Positions 1 through 5,468 of a stretch of 5,468 nucleotides of DNA are shown here, piece after piece. The stretch covers positions 1 through 5,468 of the forward strand of contig JAJFFI010000519.1 of the NCBI GenBank assembly GCA_021776755.1. The letters run 5' to 3'. The notes beneath the pieces are model-generated. The model did not search any database and was not told the DNA's origin. It saw only the letters and a list, made by a program, of their open reading frames with translations. The stretch comes from Alphaproteobacteria bacterium (lineage in GTDB: Bacteria > Pseudomonadota > Alphaproteobacteria > JAJFFI01). The position numbers were made by a program, and so were the translations under genes. Positions within the stretch are counted from its first letter, which is position 1. Every line of letters begins with the position of its first letter.

Positions 1-1
1 G

Positions 2-349
2 GTGAGCTTCGGATACTGCGTCGGCTTTCTGATCGTGGTGTTGAGCCGGCTCCAGCTCTTCACCGAGAACACAATCACCGCCGTGCTGCCGGTCATGAAG
101 GAGCCGTCGTGGCACAAGCTCTACTGCGTCGGGCGGCTCTGGATGATCGTCTTCCTCGCCAACATGACCGGCACGATGGCGTTCGCGCTTGCCTCGACAT
201 ACGGCGGTCTGTTCCCGGCCGACCTGCTGGAAGCCTTCCGTGAGGTTTCGCGGCATTTCATGGACAAGTCGGCGTCCGAAATGCTGCTGTACGGCATCCC
301 GGCGGGCTTCCTGATTGCGGCGATGGTCTGGTTGCTGCCCAACGCCGAG
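2..349 (+). CDS. Formate/nitrite transporter (FNT, YfdC-like), middle fragment
   Basis: This is 116 codons of an inner-membrane FNT-family channel, a pentameric family that conducts small monovalent anions such as formate or nitrite; the real substrate of YfdC-type members is not settled. Visible are a hydrophobic helix beginning SFGYCVGFLIVVLSR, the conserved re-entrant motif LFTENTITAVLPVM, a helix around WMIVFLANMTGTMAFALAS, and a helix around YGIPAGFLIAAMVWLLPNAE. Family resemblance stops after the Glu codon at 347-349. The frame stays open to 631, but from there it encodes non-family residues that are antisense to the N-terminal half of the same gene. The GTG at 2-4 is not a true start: residues before it are required and are found on the opposite strand at 604-347. 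The last part of the protein, roughly 90-100 residues by family length, is absent from the window. The family call is secure; the arrangement is abnormal. Confidence 0.85.
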
Positions 350-604
350 ACCGCGCCAGGGAGCGTCCGGCAGATATTTGACGAGCACGCCCTCGGACAC
401 CCCCGACATCGAACTTGCGAGCCCCGCGGCGACGCCGGACCACCAAAGCGACGCCAACGGGCGGGCCAGTTCTTCCTCACCTTCCTGCTTGATGATCTCG
501 TATATCACCGGCGCGCGCAGGCGTTGATGATCGTCCACGCTCCGGTTTTCTTCGGCCGAAAGGTTGTTGCCGTTCTTTTCCGCTTTGTCTTTCTTGGCGG
601 CCAT
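347..604 (-). CDS. Formate/nitrite transporter (FNT, YfdC-like), N-terminal fragment
   Basis: Reading the - strand from the ATG at 604-602 gives 86 codons of an FNT N-terminus. A charged cytoplasmic head (MAAKKDKAEKNGNN) is followed by RLRAPVIYEIIKQEGEEELA, then the first membrane helix (SLWWSGVAAGLASSMSGVSEG) and the family motif LPDAPWRGL. The start is supported by a Shine-Dalgarno-like AGGGGTGA about 6 nt upstream. Beyond about 347 the frame stays open to the window edge, but the residues become polar, His/Arg/Glu-rich and unlike any FNT helix, because they are antisense to the + strand fragment. Joining residue 86 to the codon at bases 2-4 via a shared Leu codon gives APWRGL-VSFGYCVGF, which matches family order. 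This and the fragment at 2-349 are therefore parts of one gene split by inversion, not two genes. This frame is easily missed because it has no stop in the window. Confidence 0.82.
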
Positions 605-883
605 ATGGATCACCCCTTGAATTCAGTCTGACGGCGGTAGGTATAGCGCACCCCGCCGCCGCTGACCTTAATCTGTGCGCAATGCCGGTTTTCCGCGGAC
701 TGCGGAGGCGGCCCGATTGCCCGAACCGGCGAATCTCGACTGCGGCTGATGCGCCGGCCGTGGCCCTCCCGCCGGTCGAGCCGGTCGGTTCGGGGCGGGG
801 AAATCCCGGAAACCAGTGTGAAATCGTGCCGCCGGGCCCGACGGGGATACTCTCCGCCGCCTGCTACCCTGATAATCGATCCG
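605..883. other. Divergent non-coding region between FNT and MscS genes
   Basis: These 279 nt separate the FNT start (- strand) from the MscS-type start (+ strand) and should hold both promoters. On the - strand the only recognisable signal is the FNT ribosome-binding site AGGGGTGA just upstream of its ATG. A TATACC at about 640 (- strand) could be a -10 box, but its -35 partner is poor. On the + strand GATAAT at 871-876 is the best -10 candidate. Several open frames cross the region (for example 682 to 1485 on + and 1071 to 610 on -). They are Arg/Pro/Gly-rich with no family signature, and are typical GC-driven shadows. I see no RNA gene or riboswitch here. Confidence 0.55.
871..876 (+). promoter_or_regulatory. 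Possible -10 box immediately upstream of the MscS gene
   Basis: GATAAT matches the sigma-70 type TATAAT in five of six positions and stands out in very GC-rich DNA. A start of transcription 7-8 nt downstream would fall on or next to the ATG at 884, which would fit a leaderless transcript and the lack of a Shine-Dalgarno sequence. No good -35 hexamer lies 16-18 nt upstream (TACTCT at 848-853 is poor), so this is tentative. Confidence 0.3.
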
Positions 884-2779
884 ATGTTGCGCACCGGCCC
901 TGTTCCGAACCTCGCCAGACGCGCCGCGCGCCGGCGCATGCTGGCCGCGCTGGTGCTTTCCGTGCTGGCCTTCGCGGCCCCCGCCGATGTGCGCGCCCAG
1001 GCGATCGGGGTCCTCGCGCCGCCCGACACCTCAAGCCCGCAGGCGACGCTCAAGAGCTTCCTCGACAACATGGAGGCCGCCTACCGGCCGTTTCTCGAGG
1101 GGAGATCCACCGAATTGCCGATCTGGGGCGAGCCCGCGCTCCGGGCAACGCTCACGATGGACACAAGCCTGCTCATCGAAGCGCAAGGGCTTCGCGGCGC
1201 GATCGATGCTTCGGTGCGGCTCTCCGAGGTGATTGCCCGGACCAACATGCCGCACCCGGCGGCAATCCCGGATGCCGCGACGATGGCCGCGATGCCGAAG
1301 GGCGCTCCCCGCCGCTGGAACGTTCCCGGCACCAGCATTGTCATCTCCCGGGTCGAGGAAGGGCCGCGGCAGGGAGAGTACCTGTTCTCGGCCGCCACGA
1401 CCGCAAGCACCGTCCGCATGTTCAAGTCGGTGTTCGCCCAACCCTACAAGCCCGGCTACATGGAGGGGCTCGCGATCCGCCTTGAATCCATGCCGGGCAA
1501 CTGGATCCCGGTCAGCTGGATCGATGCGCTGCCGGGTTTCGCGAAAAGCCAGTTCGTCGGCCTGACCACGTGGAAACTCTATGGCTGGCGCCTGTCGATG
1601 TTGCTGTTGTTCGTGGCCCTGATCGCGGCCGTCCGCTACATGCTGGCGCACCGCGAGGAACGATGGCGCTCGGTCGCGGCGGTTGCCCTCTCGCTCGGCG
1701 CGATCGTGTTTGCGCATTTCTTCATCTACGGCGAGATCATCATCGTCGGCGCGCTCTGGCGCGCGACGAACGTCGTGCTCATCGTACTGCTCTACATCTT
1801 CGGACTCGTCGGCCTCTTCTACCTGGGCTCGGCGCTCTCCCGCATGGTAATGCAGTCGGCGCAGCTGCAAAAAGCCGACATCAACGTCCAGGTCATCGCG
1901 CTGATCCTGCGCATCCTCGCCGTTATTGCCGCGATTGCGCTGGTGATCCACGGCATGACCGTCTTCGGGGTTCCGATCGCGGCGATCCTGACCAGTCTCG
2001 GCGTCGGCGGCTTCGCCATCGGTCTTGCCGCGCGCCCGACGCTTGAGAACCTGATCGCGGGCCTCACCATCCTGCTCGACCGGTCGGTCCGCCCCGGCGA
2101 GTTCTGCCAGTACCAGCAGACCATGGGCACGGTCGAGGAGATCGGTCTGCGATCGACGCAGATCCGGCGCTGGGACGGCAATCTCATTACGATTCCGAAC
2201 TCGAAATTCGTCGAGGCCGAGCTCGATAACTATAACGACTCGAAACACATCCTCATCCGCACCGACCTGATCCTCCGCTACGAGACCAGCGCCGAGCAAC
2301 TCCGCTACGTGCTCGCCCGGATTCGCGAGATGCTGACCGCCCATCCGCAGATCCTGGCCCCCAGGGTGCGCTTCATGGACTTTGGCGAGTCCGGCCACAA
2401 TGTCGACGTGCTGGCCTATGCCAACACCGGGGTCTGGACCGAATGGTATGCGATCCGCGAGGACATCTATCTCCGCGTCCTCGACATCGTCGAGGACGCC
2501 GGAACTGCCATCGCGCTGCCGTCGCATACGACCTATCTCGCCCGCGACGAGGGAATCGACGAAGAGAAAACCGGCAAGGCCGAAGCCGAGGTGCGCAAAT
2601 GGCGCGAGTCCGGCAATTTACCCTTCCCCGACATGACGCCAGAGCAGATCGAGGCGCTGAAGGAAACCCTCGACTACCCGCCCCAAGGCTCCATCGGCCA
2701 CACCACGGCCGCCGGCCCCAACGTGCCTGACGCCCCCGCCAACACCGCCGACGGCGCGGCGGGCGAGGGGAAGACCTGA
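884..2779 (+). CDS. MscS-family mechanosensitive ion channel with large N-terminal domain
   Basis: This is a 631-residue inner-membrane channel of the small-conductance mechanosensitive (MscS) superfamily, which opens under membrane tension to release solutes during hypo-osmotic shock. Residues 1-40 form a signal peptide: an Arg-rich n-region, the hydrophobic core MLAALVLSVLAFAAP, and an AQA cleavage site. Residues 41 to about 230 form an extracytoplasmic domain beginning with PPDTSSPQATLKSFL. Predicted helices lie near 236-258, 264-283, 295-318 and 336-356. The pore helix at about 363-395 carries the Gly/Ala-rich SLGVGGFAIGLAARPTLENL. The beta domain at 400-450 has GTVEEIGLRSTQIRRWDG and LITIPNSKF, which are hallmark MscS motifs. 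An alpha/beta C-domain follows to about 550, then a charged and Pro/Ala/Gly-rich tail. At 631 residues it is about twice the length of E. coli MscS. The ATG at 884 is chosen because it opens directly into the signal peptide; the frame is open upstream to 749, and ATG 938 would lose the n-region. No clear Shine-Dalgarno sequence precedes it. The gene is a single unit, divergent from FNT and convergent with the next gene. Confidence 0.93.
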   Translation: MLRTGPVPNLARRAARRRMLAALVLSVLAFAAPADVRAQAIGVLAPPDTSSPQATLKSFLDNMEAAYRPFLEGRSTELPIWGEPALRATLTMDTSLLIEAQGLRGAIDASVRLSEVIARTNMPHPAAIPDAATMAAMPKGAPRRWNVPGTSIVISRVEEGPRQGEYLFSAATTASTVRMFKSVFAQPYKPGYMEGLAIRLESMPGNWIPVSWIDALPGFAKSQFVGLTTWKLYGWRLSMLLLFVALIAAVRYMLAHREERWRSVAAVALSLGAIVFAHFFIYGEIIIVGALWRATNVVLIVLLYIFGLVGLFYLGSALSRMVMQSAQLQKADINVQVIALILRILAVIAAIALVIHGMTVFGVPIAAILTSLGVGGFAIGLAARPTLENLIAGLTILLDRSVRPGEFCQYQQTMGTVEEIGLRSTQIRRWDGNLITIPNSKFVEAELDNYNDSKHILIRTDLILRYETSAEQLRYVLARIREMLTAHPQILAPRVRFMDFGESGHNVDVLAYANTGVWTEWYAIREDIYLRVLDIVEDAGTAIALPSHTTYLARDEGIDEEKTGKAEAEVRKWRESGNLPFPDMTPEQIEALKETLDYPPQGSIGHTTAAGPNVPDAPANTADGAAGEGKT

Positions 2780-2782
2780 GGG

Positions 2783-2804
2783 CGCCGCCTTTTCTGCGGC
2801 GGCG
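2783..2804. terminator. GC hairpin between convergent genes, possible terminator
   Basis: CGCCGCC at 2783-2789 pairs perfectly with GGCGGCG at 2798-2804 around an 8-nt loop, 3 nt after the MscS stop and 13 nt past the stop of the opposing gene. Neither strand has a T-run after the stem, so it is not a classical intrinsic terminator. Its position makes a role in ending both convergent transcripts plausible, but chance pairing in GC-rich DNA cannot be excluded. Confidence 0.3.
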
Positions 2805-2816
2805 AGGACAAGGCTT

Positions 2817-3275
2817 CTAGGCCGCGTCGGCCTCGACCGCCGCCAGTCCTTCGCCGCCGAATCGAGTCGCCAGCCAGCCGATCAACAGTCCCGCGATGGC
2901 GCCCTCGAGCGCGAACCAGAACGGCGAGGTCATCCAGCCCACATCCCCCAAATTCAGGGCGCCAAACAGCGAAACCAGCATCGCTTCCATCTTGTCGTAG
3001 GCGAAGAACGCCAGCACGAAGTTCATCCACGCGCCGATGAACGGCGCGCGTACGAACCACGGCATCGGCAGCTTCAGGATCGGGTGCCGGGTGAAGGCGC
3101 CAAAGACGCCGATGATCGCCCCGAAGGTGGTGTACCAGAGCAGGATGCCCCAGCGGATCAGCATGTCCGCCTCCGGCCAGATCCAGGGCAGGGCCACAAA
3201 GCCGATCAGCCCGATGACAGACCCCACCAGCTTGCCGACGCCGATCCGGGTTATCAGTGAAGGATTTGAGAACAT
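2817..3275 (-). CDS. Small four-helix integral membrane protein, function unknown
   Basis: This 152-residue protein has four likely transmembrane segments, at about 13-33 (LVGSVIGLIGFVALPWIW), 40-61 (IRWGILLWYTTFGAIIGVFG), 76-93 (RAPFIGAWMNFVLAFFA) and 117-137 (FWFALEGAIAGLLIGWLAT). A short acidic Ala-rich tail follows. I do not recognise a named family; it resembles conserved hypothetical membrane proteins. Tryptophans and aromatic residues cluster at the helix ends. The start is well supported by AGGGGAA about 6 nt upstream of the ATG. It is the last gene of a same-strand series, 82 nt after the YtoQ-family gene, and converges on the MscS gene with 37 nt between the stops. A small channel, transporter accessory or structural role is possible, but nothing in the sequence decides it. 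Confidence 0.8.
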   Translation of the reverse strand: MFSNPSLITRIGVGKLVGSVIGLIGFVALPWIWPEADMLIRWGILLWYTTFGAIIGVFGAFTRHPILKLPMPWFVRAPFIGAWMNFVLAFFAYDKMEAMLVSLFGALNLGDVGWMTSPFWFALEGAIAGLLIGWLATRFGGEGLAAVEADAA

Positions 3276-3357
3276 GGCGCTTCCCCTGTCCGTTGAACCC
3301 TCAGTATGGGCGCGCGGAAGGCAGCATTTCCATGATGTGGATCAGAACCGGGCGTCG

Positions 3358-3870
3358 CTACTCCGCCGCCGCTGCGGCCACTTTGCCAGGCACACCTTGA
3401 GGCATTGTCCCGCTAATGACATAGGCGAGCGCCTGCACCACCTGCTCGGGTTCGCGCGCCATGGCGTGGGCGGCCGCGTCCACCTCTTTCAGCGCGTGGT
3501 CGTGTTCGGCCGGGTGCAGGGTGATGTAAGGCGTACCCAACGCCGCCGCATAGCCCGCGTCGAAGGCCGCGTTCCACTGCTTGTATTTCTCGCCGAAGCG
3601 CACGACGACCACGTCGGCATCCTCGATCAGGGTCCGGGTGCGGATCGCGTTCAGCTGCGCGCCCTTGCGGTCGTGCCAGAGCTTGTCGGACTCGGCGCCG
3701 AAAATGGCGACGCCGCAATCGTCGCTGTCCTCATGCACCGTGATGGGGGCGGTCAGTTCCACCGGCAGCCCGGCCGCGGCCACGCCCGCCGCGATGCGTT
3801 CGCGCCAGTCGCTGTGGATTTCGCCCGAGAGGTACACCGTCCAGTGGCGTTCATTGGTGGATGGGCTCAT
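3358..3870 (-). CDS. ytoQ: YtoQ-family protein
   Basis: This 170-residue soluble protein belongs to the YtoQ family (named for Bacillus subtilis YtoQ), which has no settled biochemical role. The fold is likely related to nucleoside 2-deoxyribosyltransferases. Visible landmarks are TVYLSGEIHSDWRE (11-24), an acidic EDSDDCG turn (47-53), IRTRTLIEDADVVVVRFGEKYKQWN (76-100, the most diagnostic block), AAFDAGYAAALGTPYITLHP (101-120) and HALKEVDAAA (125-134). The core ends near 152. The last 18 residues (GTMPQGVPGK plus an Ala run) are a C-terminal extension beyond the B. subtilis protein length. The start has AGGAG about 7 nt upstream. The gene lies 80 nt after the AhpD-like gene and 82 nt before the membrane protein gene on the same strand, so co-transcription is likely though not proven. 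The family assignment is firm; function is not inferred. Confidence 0.88.
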   Translation of the reverse strand: MSPSTNERHWTVYLSGEIHSDWRERIAAGVAAAGLPVELTAPITVHEDSDDCGVAIFGAESDKLWHDRKGAQLNAIRTRTLIEDADVVVVRFGEKYKQWNAAFDAGYAAALGTPYITLHPAEHDHALKEVDAAAHAMAREPEQVVQALAYVISGTMPQGVPGKVAAAAAE

Positions 3871-3950
3871 TTCTGGTCTCCTGTTGCTGGCCGCCTTTAT
3901 GCCTTGGCGTCGCGGTTATTGAAAGCCAGGCGCTGCCGCAGGGGCCGCGA

Positions 3951-4391
3951 TTACGCGCGCGTCTCGGGCAAATGCCGGAAACTCACCGCCAGCCGGTTCC
4001 AGGCGTTCATCGTCGCGATAATGAACGTCAGGTCGACAATCTCCTGCTCCGGGAAATGCTCTGCCAGCGTGTCGTAGAGATCATCCGGCGCGCCGGTATC
4101 GGGAAGCAGCGTCACGGCGTCGGCCCAGGCCAGCGCGGTGCGCTCGCGGGCATCGAAGAATTCGCATTCCTGCCACACGGCCACGCAGTCGATCCGCTGT
4201 TGCGTTTCCCCGGCTTCGCGCGCCTGTGTCGCATGCAGGTCGACGCAGTATACGCAGCCGTTGATCTGGGACACGCGAAGCTCGATCAGCGCCTGCAGCT
4301 TCCCGTCAATCGAGGTCACATGCTTCTTGACGGCGGCAAGTCCGTTCACCGCCTTCGCGTTTATCTCAGGATAATTGAGCCGCTTGATCAT
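3951..4391 (-). CDS. AhpD-like carboxymuconolactone decarboxylase family protein
   Basis: This 146-residue all-helical protein belongs to the CMD/AhpD superfamily. The thiol motif GCVYC has Cys46 and Cys49, followed by Asp51 and His53 (CxxCxDxH), which is the arrangement AhpD-type alkylhydroperoxidases use for proton relay and disulphide exchange. That points to peroxidase or thiol-disulphide activity rather than true carboxymuconolactone decarboxylation. The C-terminal helix carries the conserved TMNAWNRLAVSFR (127-139). The protein is about family length for the single-domain group and has no signal peptide, so it should be cytoplasmic. The start is set by a strong GGAGG about 7 nt before the ATG. 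It is the first protein gene after tRNA-Arg on the same strand, with a 74-nt gap holding no clear terminator, and leads the series with YtoQ and the membrane protein. The exact substrate cannot be told from the sequence. Confidence 0.9.
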   Translation of the reverse strand: MIKRLNYPEINAKAVNGLAAVKKHVTSIDGKLQALIELRVSQINGCVYCVDLHATQAREAGETQQRIDCVAVWQECEFFDARERTALAWADAVTLLPDTGAPDDLYDTLAEHFPEQEIVDLTFIIATMNAWNRLAVSFRHLPETRA

Positions 4392-4465
4392 GCCTGTTCC
4401 TCCATTACGCGGGGGCGGGGCGCGGTCCTTCGCCGCACCAAGTCAGGAATGATGTAGGAAGAAAA

Positions 4466-4542
4466 TGGCGCGCCCGGGAAGACTCGAACTCCCAACCTCC
4501 TGATTCGTAGTCAGACGCTCTATCCAGTTGAGCTACGGGCGC
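4466..4542 (-). tRNA. tRNA-Arg (anticodon ACG)
   Basis: The - strand folds into a full 77-nt cloverleaf with an encoded CCA (4468-4466). The acceptor stem GCGCCCG/CGGGCGC is perfect. The D-stem is GCTC/GAGC with a GG-containing loop. The anticodon stem TCTGA/TCAGG contains one T-G wobble and closes the loop CTACGAA, giving anticodon ACG at 4508-4506. The T-arm GGGAG/CTTCC carries the loop TTCGAGT. The discriminator is G. After deamination of the first anticodon base to inosine it would read CGU, CGC and CGA arginine codons, which suits this GC-rich genome. T-rich bases (TTTTCTTCC) follow the CCA directly, which may help transcript ending or processing, but no separate terminator hairpin is seen. 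Confidence 0.97.
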
Positions 4543-4751
4543 TTGGCTGACCGGCGACGCGACCTGACGGATCGCGTGCATAAATGCATTTCCAAAGTGC
4601 CGGGGTCAGCGGGCCGGGACACTACTGAAAAGCCCCGGCGATGGCAACCGCTAAGCGGAGGGTATGGACCCGGCTGCCCATTGGCCGGCCGTTCACCGGA
4701 CAACGGGTCTTTCCCGTTGCGGGCGGCGGGCTTTGCTGGCACCTTGGCGCC
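4543..4751. other. Intergenic region upstream of tRNA-Arg and of the lipoprotein gene
   Basis: This 209-nt divergent spacer should hold the tRNA promoter (- strand) and the lipoprotein promoter (+ strand). An unusually AT-rich spot at 4577-4590 sits about 35-48 nt upstream of the tRNA 5' end, which is a plausible place for its -10 region, with CTGACC (- strand, 4609-4604) as a weak -35. The frame of the lipoprotein is open back to 4641 and another + frame starts at 4664 after GGAGGGT, but neither gives a recognisable protein segment here. Confidence 0.4.
4577..4588. repeat. Short perfect palindrome TGCAT-AA-ATGCA
   Basis: TGCATAAATGCA is an inverted repeat of 5 nt arms around AA, placed in an AT-rich patch upstream of tRNA-Arg. 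It may be an operator or just part of the tRNA promoter; the arms are too short to claim more. Confidence 0.35.
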
Positions 4752-5234
4752 ATGATCCGGTCCCTCACATTGTGCCTGGCGTTCGGCATTGCGGCGTTCG
4801 CCCTGAACGGCTGCCGCACCGCCGAGGACGCGCTCTACATCGGGCTCGCCGGCGAGGCGCCGGGGCAGCCGAAGCCCGTGAAGTGGAAGGAAGACCTCGA
4901 AGCCGGGAAAGCCAAGGCGGAGGCCGAAGCCGCCGCCAAGGCGCCGCCGAAGCCGCTGATGACGATCCGCTTCACGTCACCCGATGTGAACTATCGCGAC
5001 GAGCTGTTCCGGGCGGTGGACTACACCGTGCAGCGCCGCCCCGATGTGCTGTTCGACGTGGTCGCAACCGCGCCCGGAACCGTGGGCACCGGCGTGCCGG
5101 CCACCTCGCGCGAGCGGATCGGCGGCGTGATCGCCGCCCTCGCCGACATGGGCATCCCGGCCAGCCGCGTGCGGCTGTCGTCGGTGGTGAAGCCCGGCGC
5201 TGCCTTCGAGGAAGTCCGCATCTACGTGCGCTGA
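4752..5234 (+). CDS. Putative lipoprotein with degenerate OmpA-like C-terminal domain
   Basis: This 160-residue envelope protein starts MIRSLTLCLAFGIAAFALNGC, a type II signal peptide with the lipidated Cys likely at 21 (lipobox LNGC; Asn at -2 is uncommon but tolerated). Residues 22-69 form a flexible, Lys/Ala/Glu/Pro-rich linker. Residues 70-160 look like a reduced OmpA/MotB-type domain: a strand MTIRF, a helix ending VDYTVQRRPDVLFDVVATA, the helix SRERIGGVIAALADMGIPASRV and a final EVRIYVR strand. The Ser/Arg of the usual LSxxRA motif is present (Ser119, Arg122), but where peptidoglycan-binding OmpA domains have TDxxG this protein reads TAPGT, so the diaminopimelate-contacting Asp is missing. 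The ATG at 4752 is preferred over the longer open frame from 4641 because it begins the signal peptide. No strong Shine-Dalgarno sequence is seen. It is divergent from tRNA-Arg and converges on the next gene with 21 nt between the stops. An outer-membrane location is inferred. Confidence 0.78.
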   Translation: MIRSLTLCLAFGIAAFALNGCRTAEDALYIGLAGEAPGQPKPVKWKEDLEAGKAKAEAEAAAKAPPKPLMTIRFTSPDVNYRDELFRAVDYTVQRRPDVLFDVVATAPGTVGTGVPATSRERIGGVIAALADMGIPASRVRLSSVVKPGAAFEEVRIYVR

Positions 5235-5255
5235 GCCGGCGCAGTTGGCCGCCCC

Positions 5256-5468
5256 CTAATACCCGGCGGCCGTCCCGTCCGAGCGCGGATCGCTCGCTCC
5301 CTCCAGCACCCCGTCCGGCCGCCGCACCACGGCACCCGCGTGTCCCATCGCGTCCGAATGGGCCGCCTCCATGATCATCGTATGCCCGGCCTCCGCCAGG
5401 GCCGCGGCCAGACCCTCGGGCCAGTAGGCCGGATCGGTCTCGAGCCGCAGCCCGTTCACCGGATCGCC
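5256..5468 (-). CDS. ggt: Gamma-glutamyltranspeptidase, C-terminal fragment (runs off right edge)
   Basis: The last 70 residues of the protein are in the window. The gene enters from beyond 5468 and ends at TAG (5258-5256). It reads GDPVNGLRLETDPAYWPEGL, then a helix LAAALAEAGHTM, then the C-terminal strands GHAGAVVRRPDGVLEGASDP followed by RSDGTAAGY. The Gly-His-Ala, DGVLEG and SDPRSDG pattern ending in a small-residue tail is typical of the small subunit of gamma-glutamyltranspeptidases. These are Ntn-hydrolases that cleave or transfer the gamma-glutamyl group of glutathione, usually in the periplasm. The catalytic Thr and the autoprocessing site lie outside the window, so activity and subtype (transpeptidase or acylase/hydrolase-like) cannot be judged. 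The GTG at 5459-5457 is an internal Val, not a start. Confidence 0.82.
   Translation of the reverse strand, partial: GDPVNGLRLETDPAYWPEGLAAALAEAGHTMIMEAAHSDAMGHAGAVVRRPDGVLEGASDPRSDGTAAGY

Noticed and set aside
1..352. Site-specific invertible switch (phase variation) of FNT
   Set aside because: The two joints share only about 3 nt (GGT), no flanking inverted repeats are visible and no recombinase gene is in the window; a contig-end artefact or illegitimate inversion fits better.
350..631. Continuation of the left-edge + strand frame to 631 as a longer FNT protein
   Set aside because: After the Glu at 347-349 the residues lose all FNT character, and this stretch is antisense to a convincing FNT N-terminus with its own ribosome-binding site.
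749..883. Upstream start for the MscS gene at 749
   Set aside because: It would put 45 Arg/Pro/Ser-rich residues before the signal peptide; the ATG at 884 opens directly into a normal signal sequence.
682..1485. Long + strand open frame rich in Arg, Pro and Gly
   Set aside because: It overlaps the signal peptide and N-terminal domain of the MscS gene in another frame, has shadow-type composition and no recognisable motif.
1031..2527. 498-codon - strand open frame antisense to the MscS gene
   Set aside because: It has Asp/Arg/His-rich mirror composition and lies wholly inside a gene with strong family motifs, so it is a codon-bias shadow.
3037..4077. Long + strand open frame over the - strand cluster
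   Set aside because: It covers parts of three well-supported - strand genes with good ribosome-binding sites and shows no family signature of its own.
4440..4542. tRNA-Arg as an integration site for a mobile element
   Set aside because: There is no integrase gene and I noticed no repeat of the tRNA 3' end in the window. Neighbouring genes look like ordinary chromosomal genes.
4664..5374. + strand frame with a good-looking GGAGGGT before its ATG
   Set aside because: It overlaps both the lipoprotein and the gamma-glutamyltranspeptidase end. Its residues are Arg/Pro/Ala/His-rich and unstructured, while the lipoprotein frame has a signal peptide and a domain.

Overview
This 5.5 kb window is GC-rich chromosomal DNA that reads as a free-living proteobacterium, most likely an alphaproteobacterium. 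That placement rests on high GC with strong third-position bias, an AhpD-type carboxymuconolactone decarboxylase protein, a YtoQ-family protein and an FNT transporter of the YfdC type. It is inference; there is no 16S gene here. No phage, IS, CRISPR or toxin-antitoxin gene was recognised.

Layout, left to right. (1) 1-604 holds a formate/nitrite transporter (FNT, YfdC-like) gene in two pieces that face each other: the middle of the protein on the + strand (2-349) and the N-terminus on the - strand (604 to about 347). The N-terminal piece ends almost exactly where the piece starting at base 1 would continue it, so bases 1 to about 347 look like an inverted segment, and quite possibly an assembly artefact at a contig end. 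(2) 605-883 is non-coding and carries the divergent upstream regions of the FNT gene and of the next gene. (3) 884-2779 (+) is a 631-residue MscS-family mechanosensitive channel with a signal peptide and a large extracytoplasmic N-terminal domain. (4) 2817-4391 (-) is a three-gene same-strand cluster, read right to left: an AhpD-like CxxC protein, a YtoQ-family protein and a four-helix membrane protein. Each has a good Shine-Dalgarno sequence, and the gaps are about 80 nt. (5) 4466-4542 (-) is tRNA-Arg(ACG) with an encoded CCA, lying directly upstream of that cluster on the same strand. (6) 4752-5234 (+) is a small lipoprotein with a degenerate OmpA-like C-terminal domain. (7) 5256-5468 (-) is the C-terminal end of a gamma-glutamyltranspeptidase, running off the right edge.

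Most genes look like ordinary housekeeping or envelope functions: osmotic channel, anion transporter, peroxide/thiol-type enzyme, outer-membrane lipoprotein and glutathione turnover. I did not find a convincing new system. The clearest anomaly is the inverted FNT gene at the left edge. The next most interesting points are the OmpA-like lipoprotein that lacks the usual peptidoglycan-binding Asp, and the tRNA-linked AhpD/YtoQ/membrane-protein cluster.
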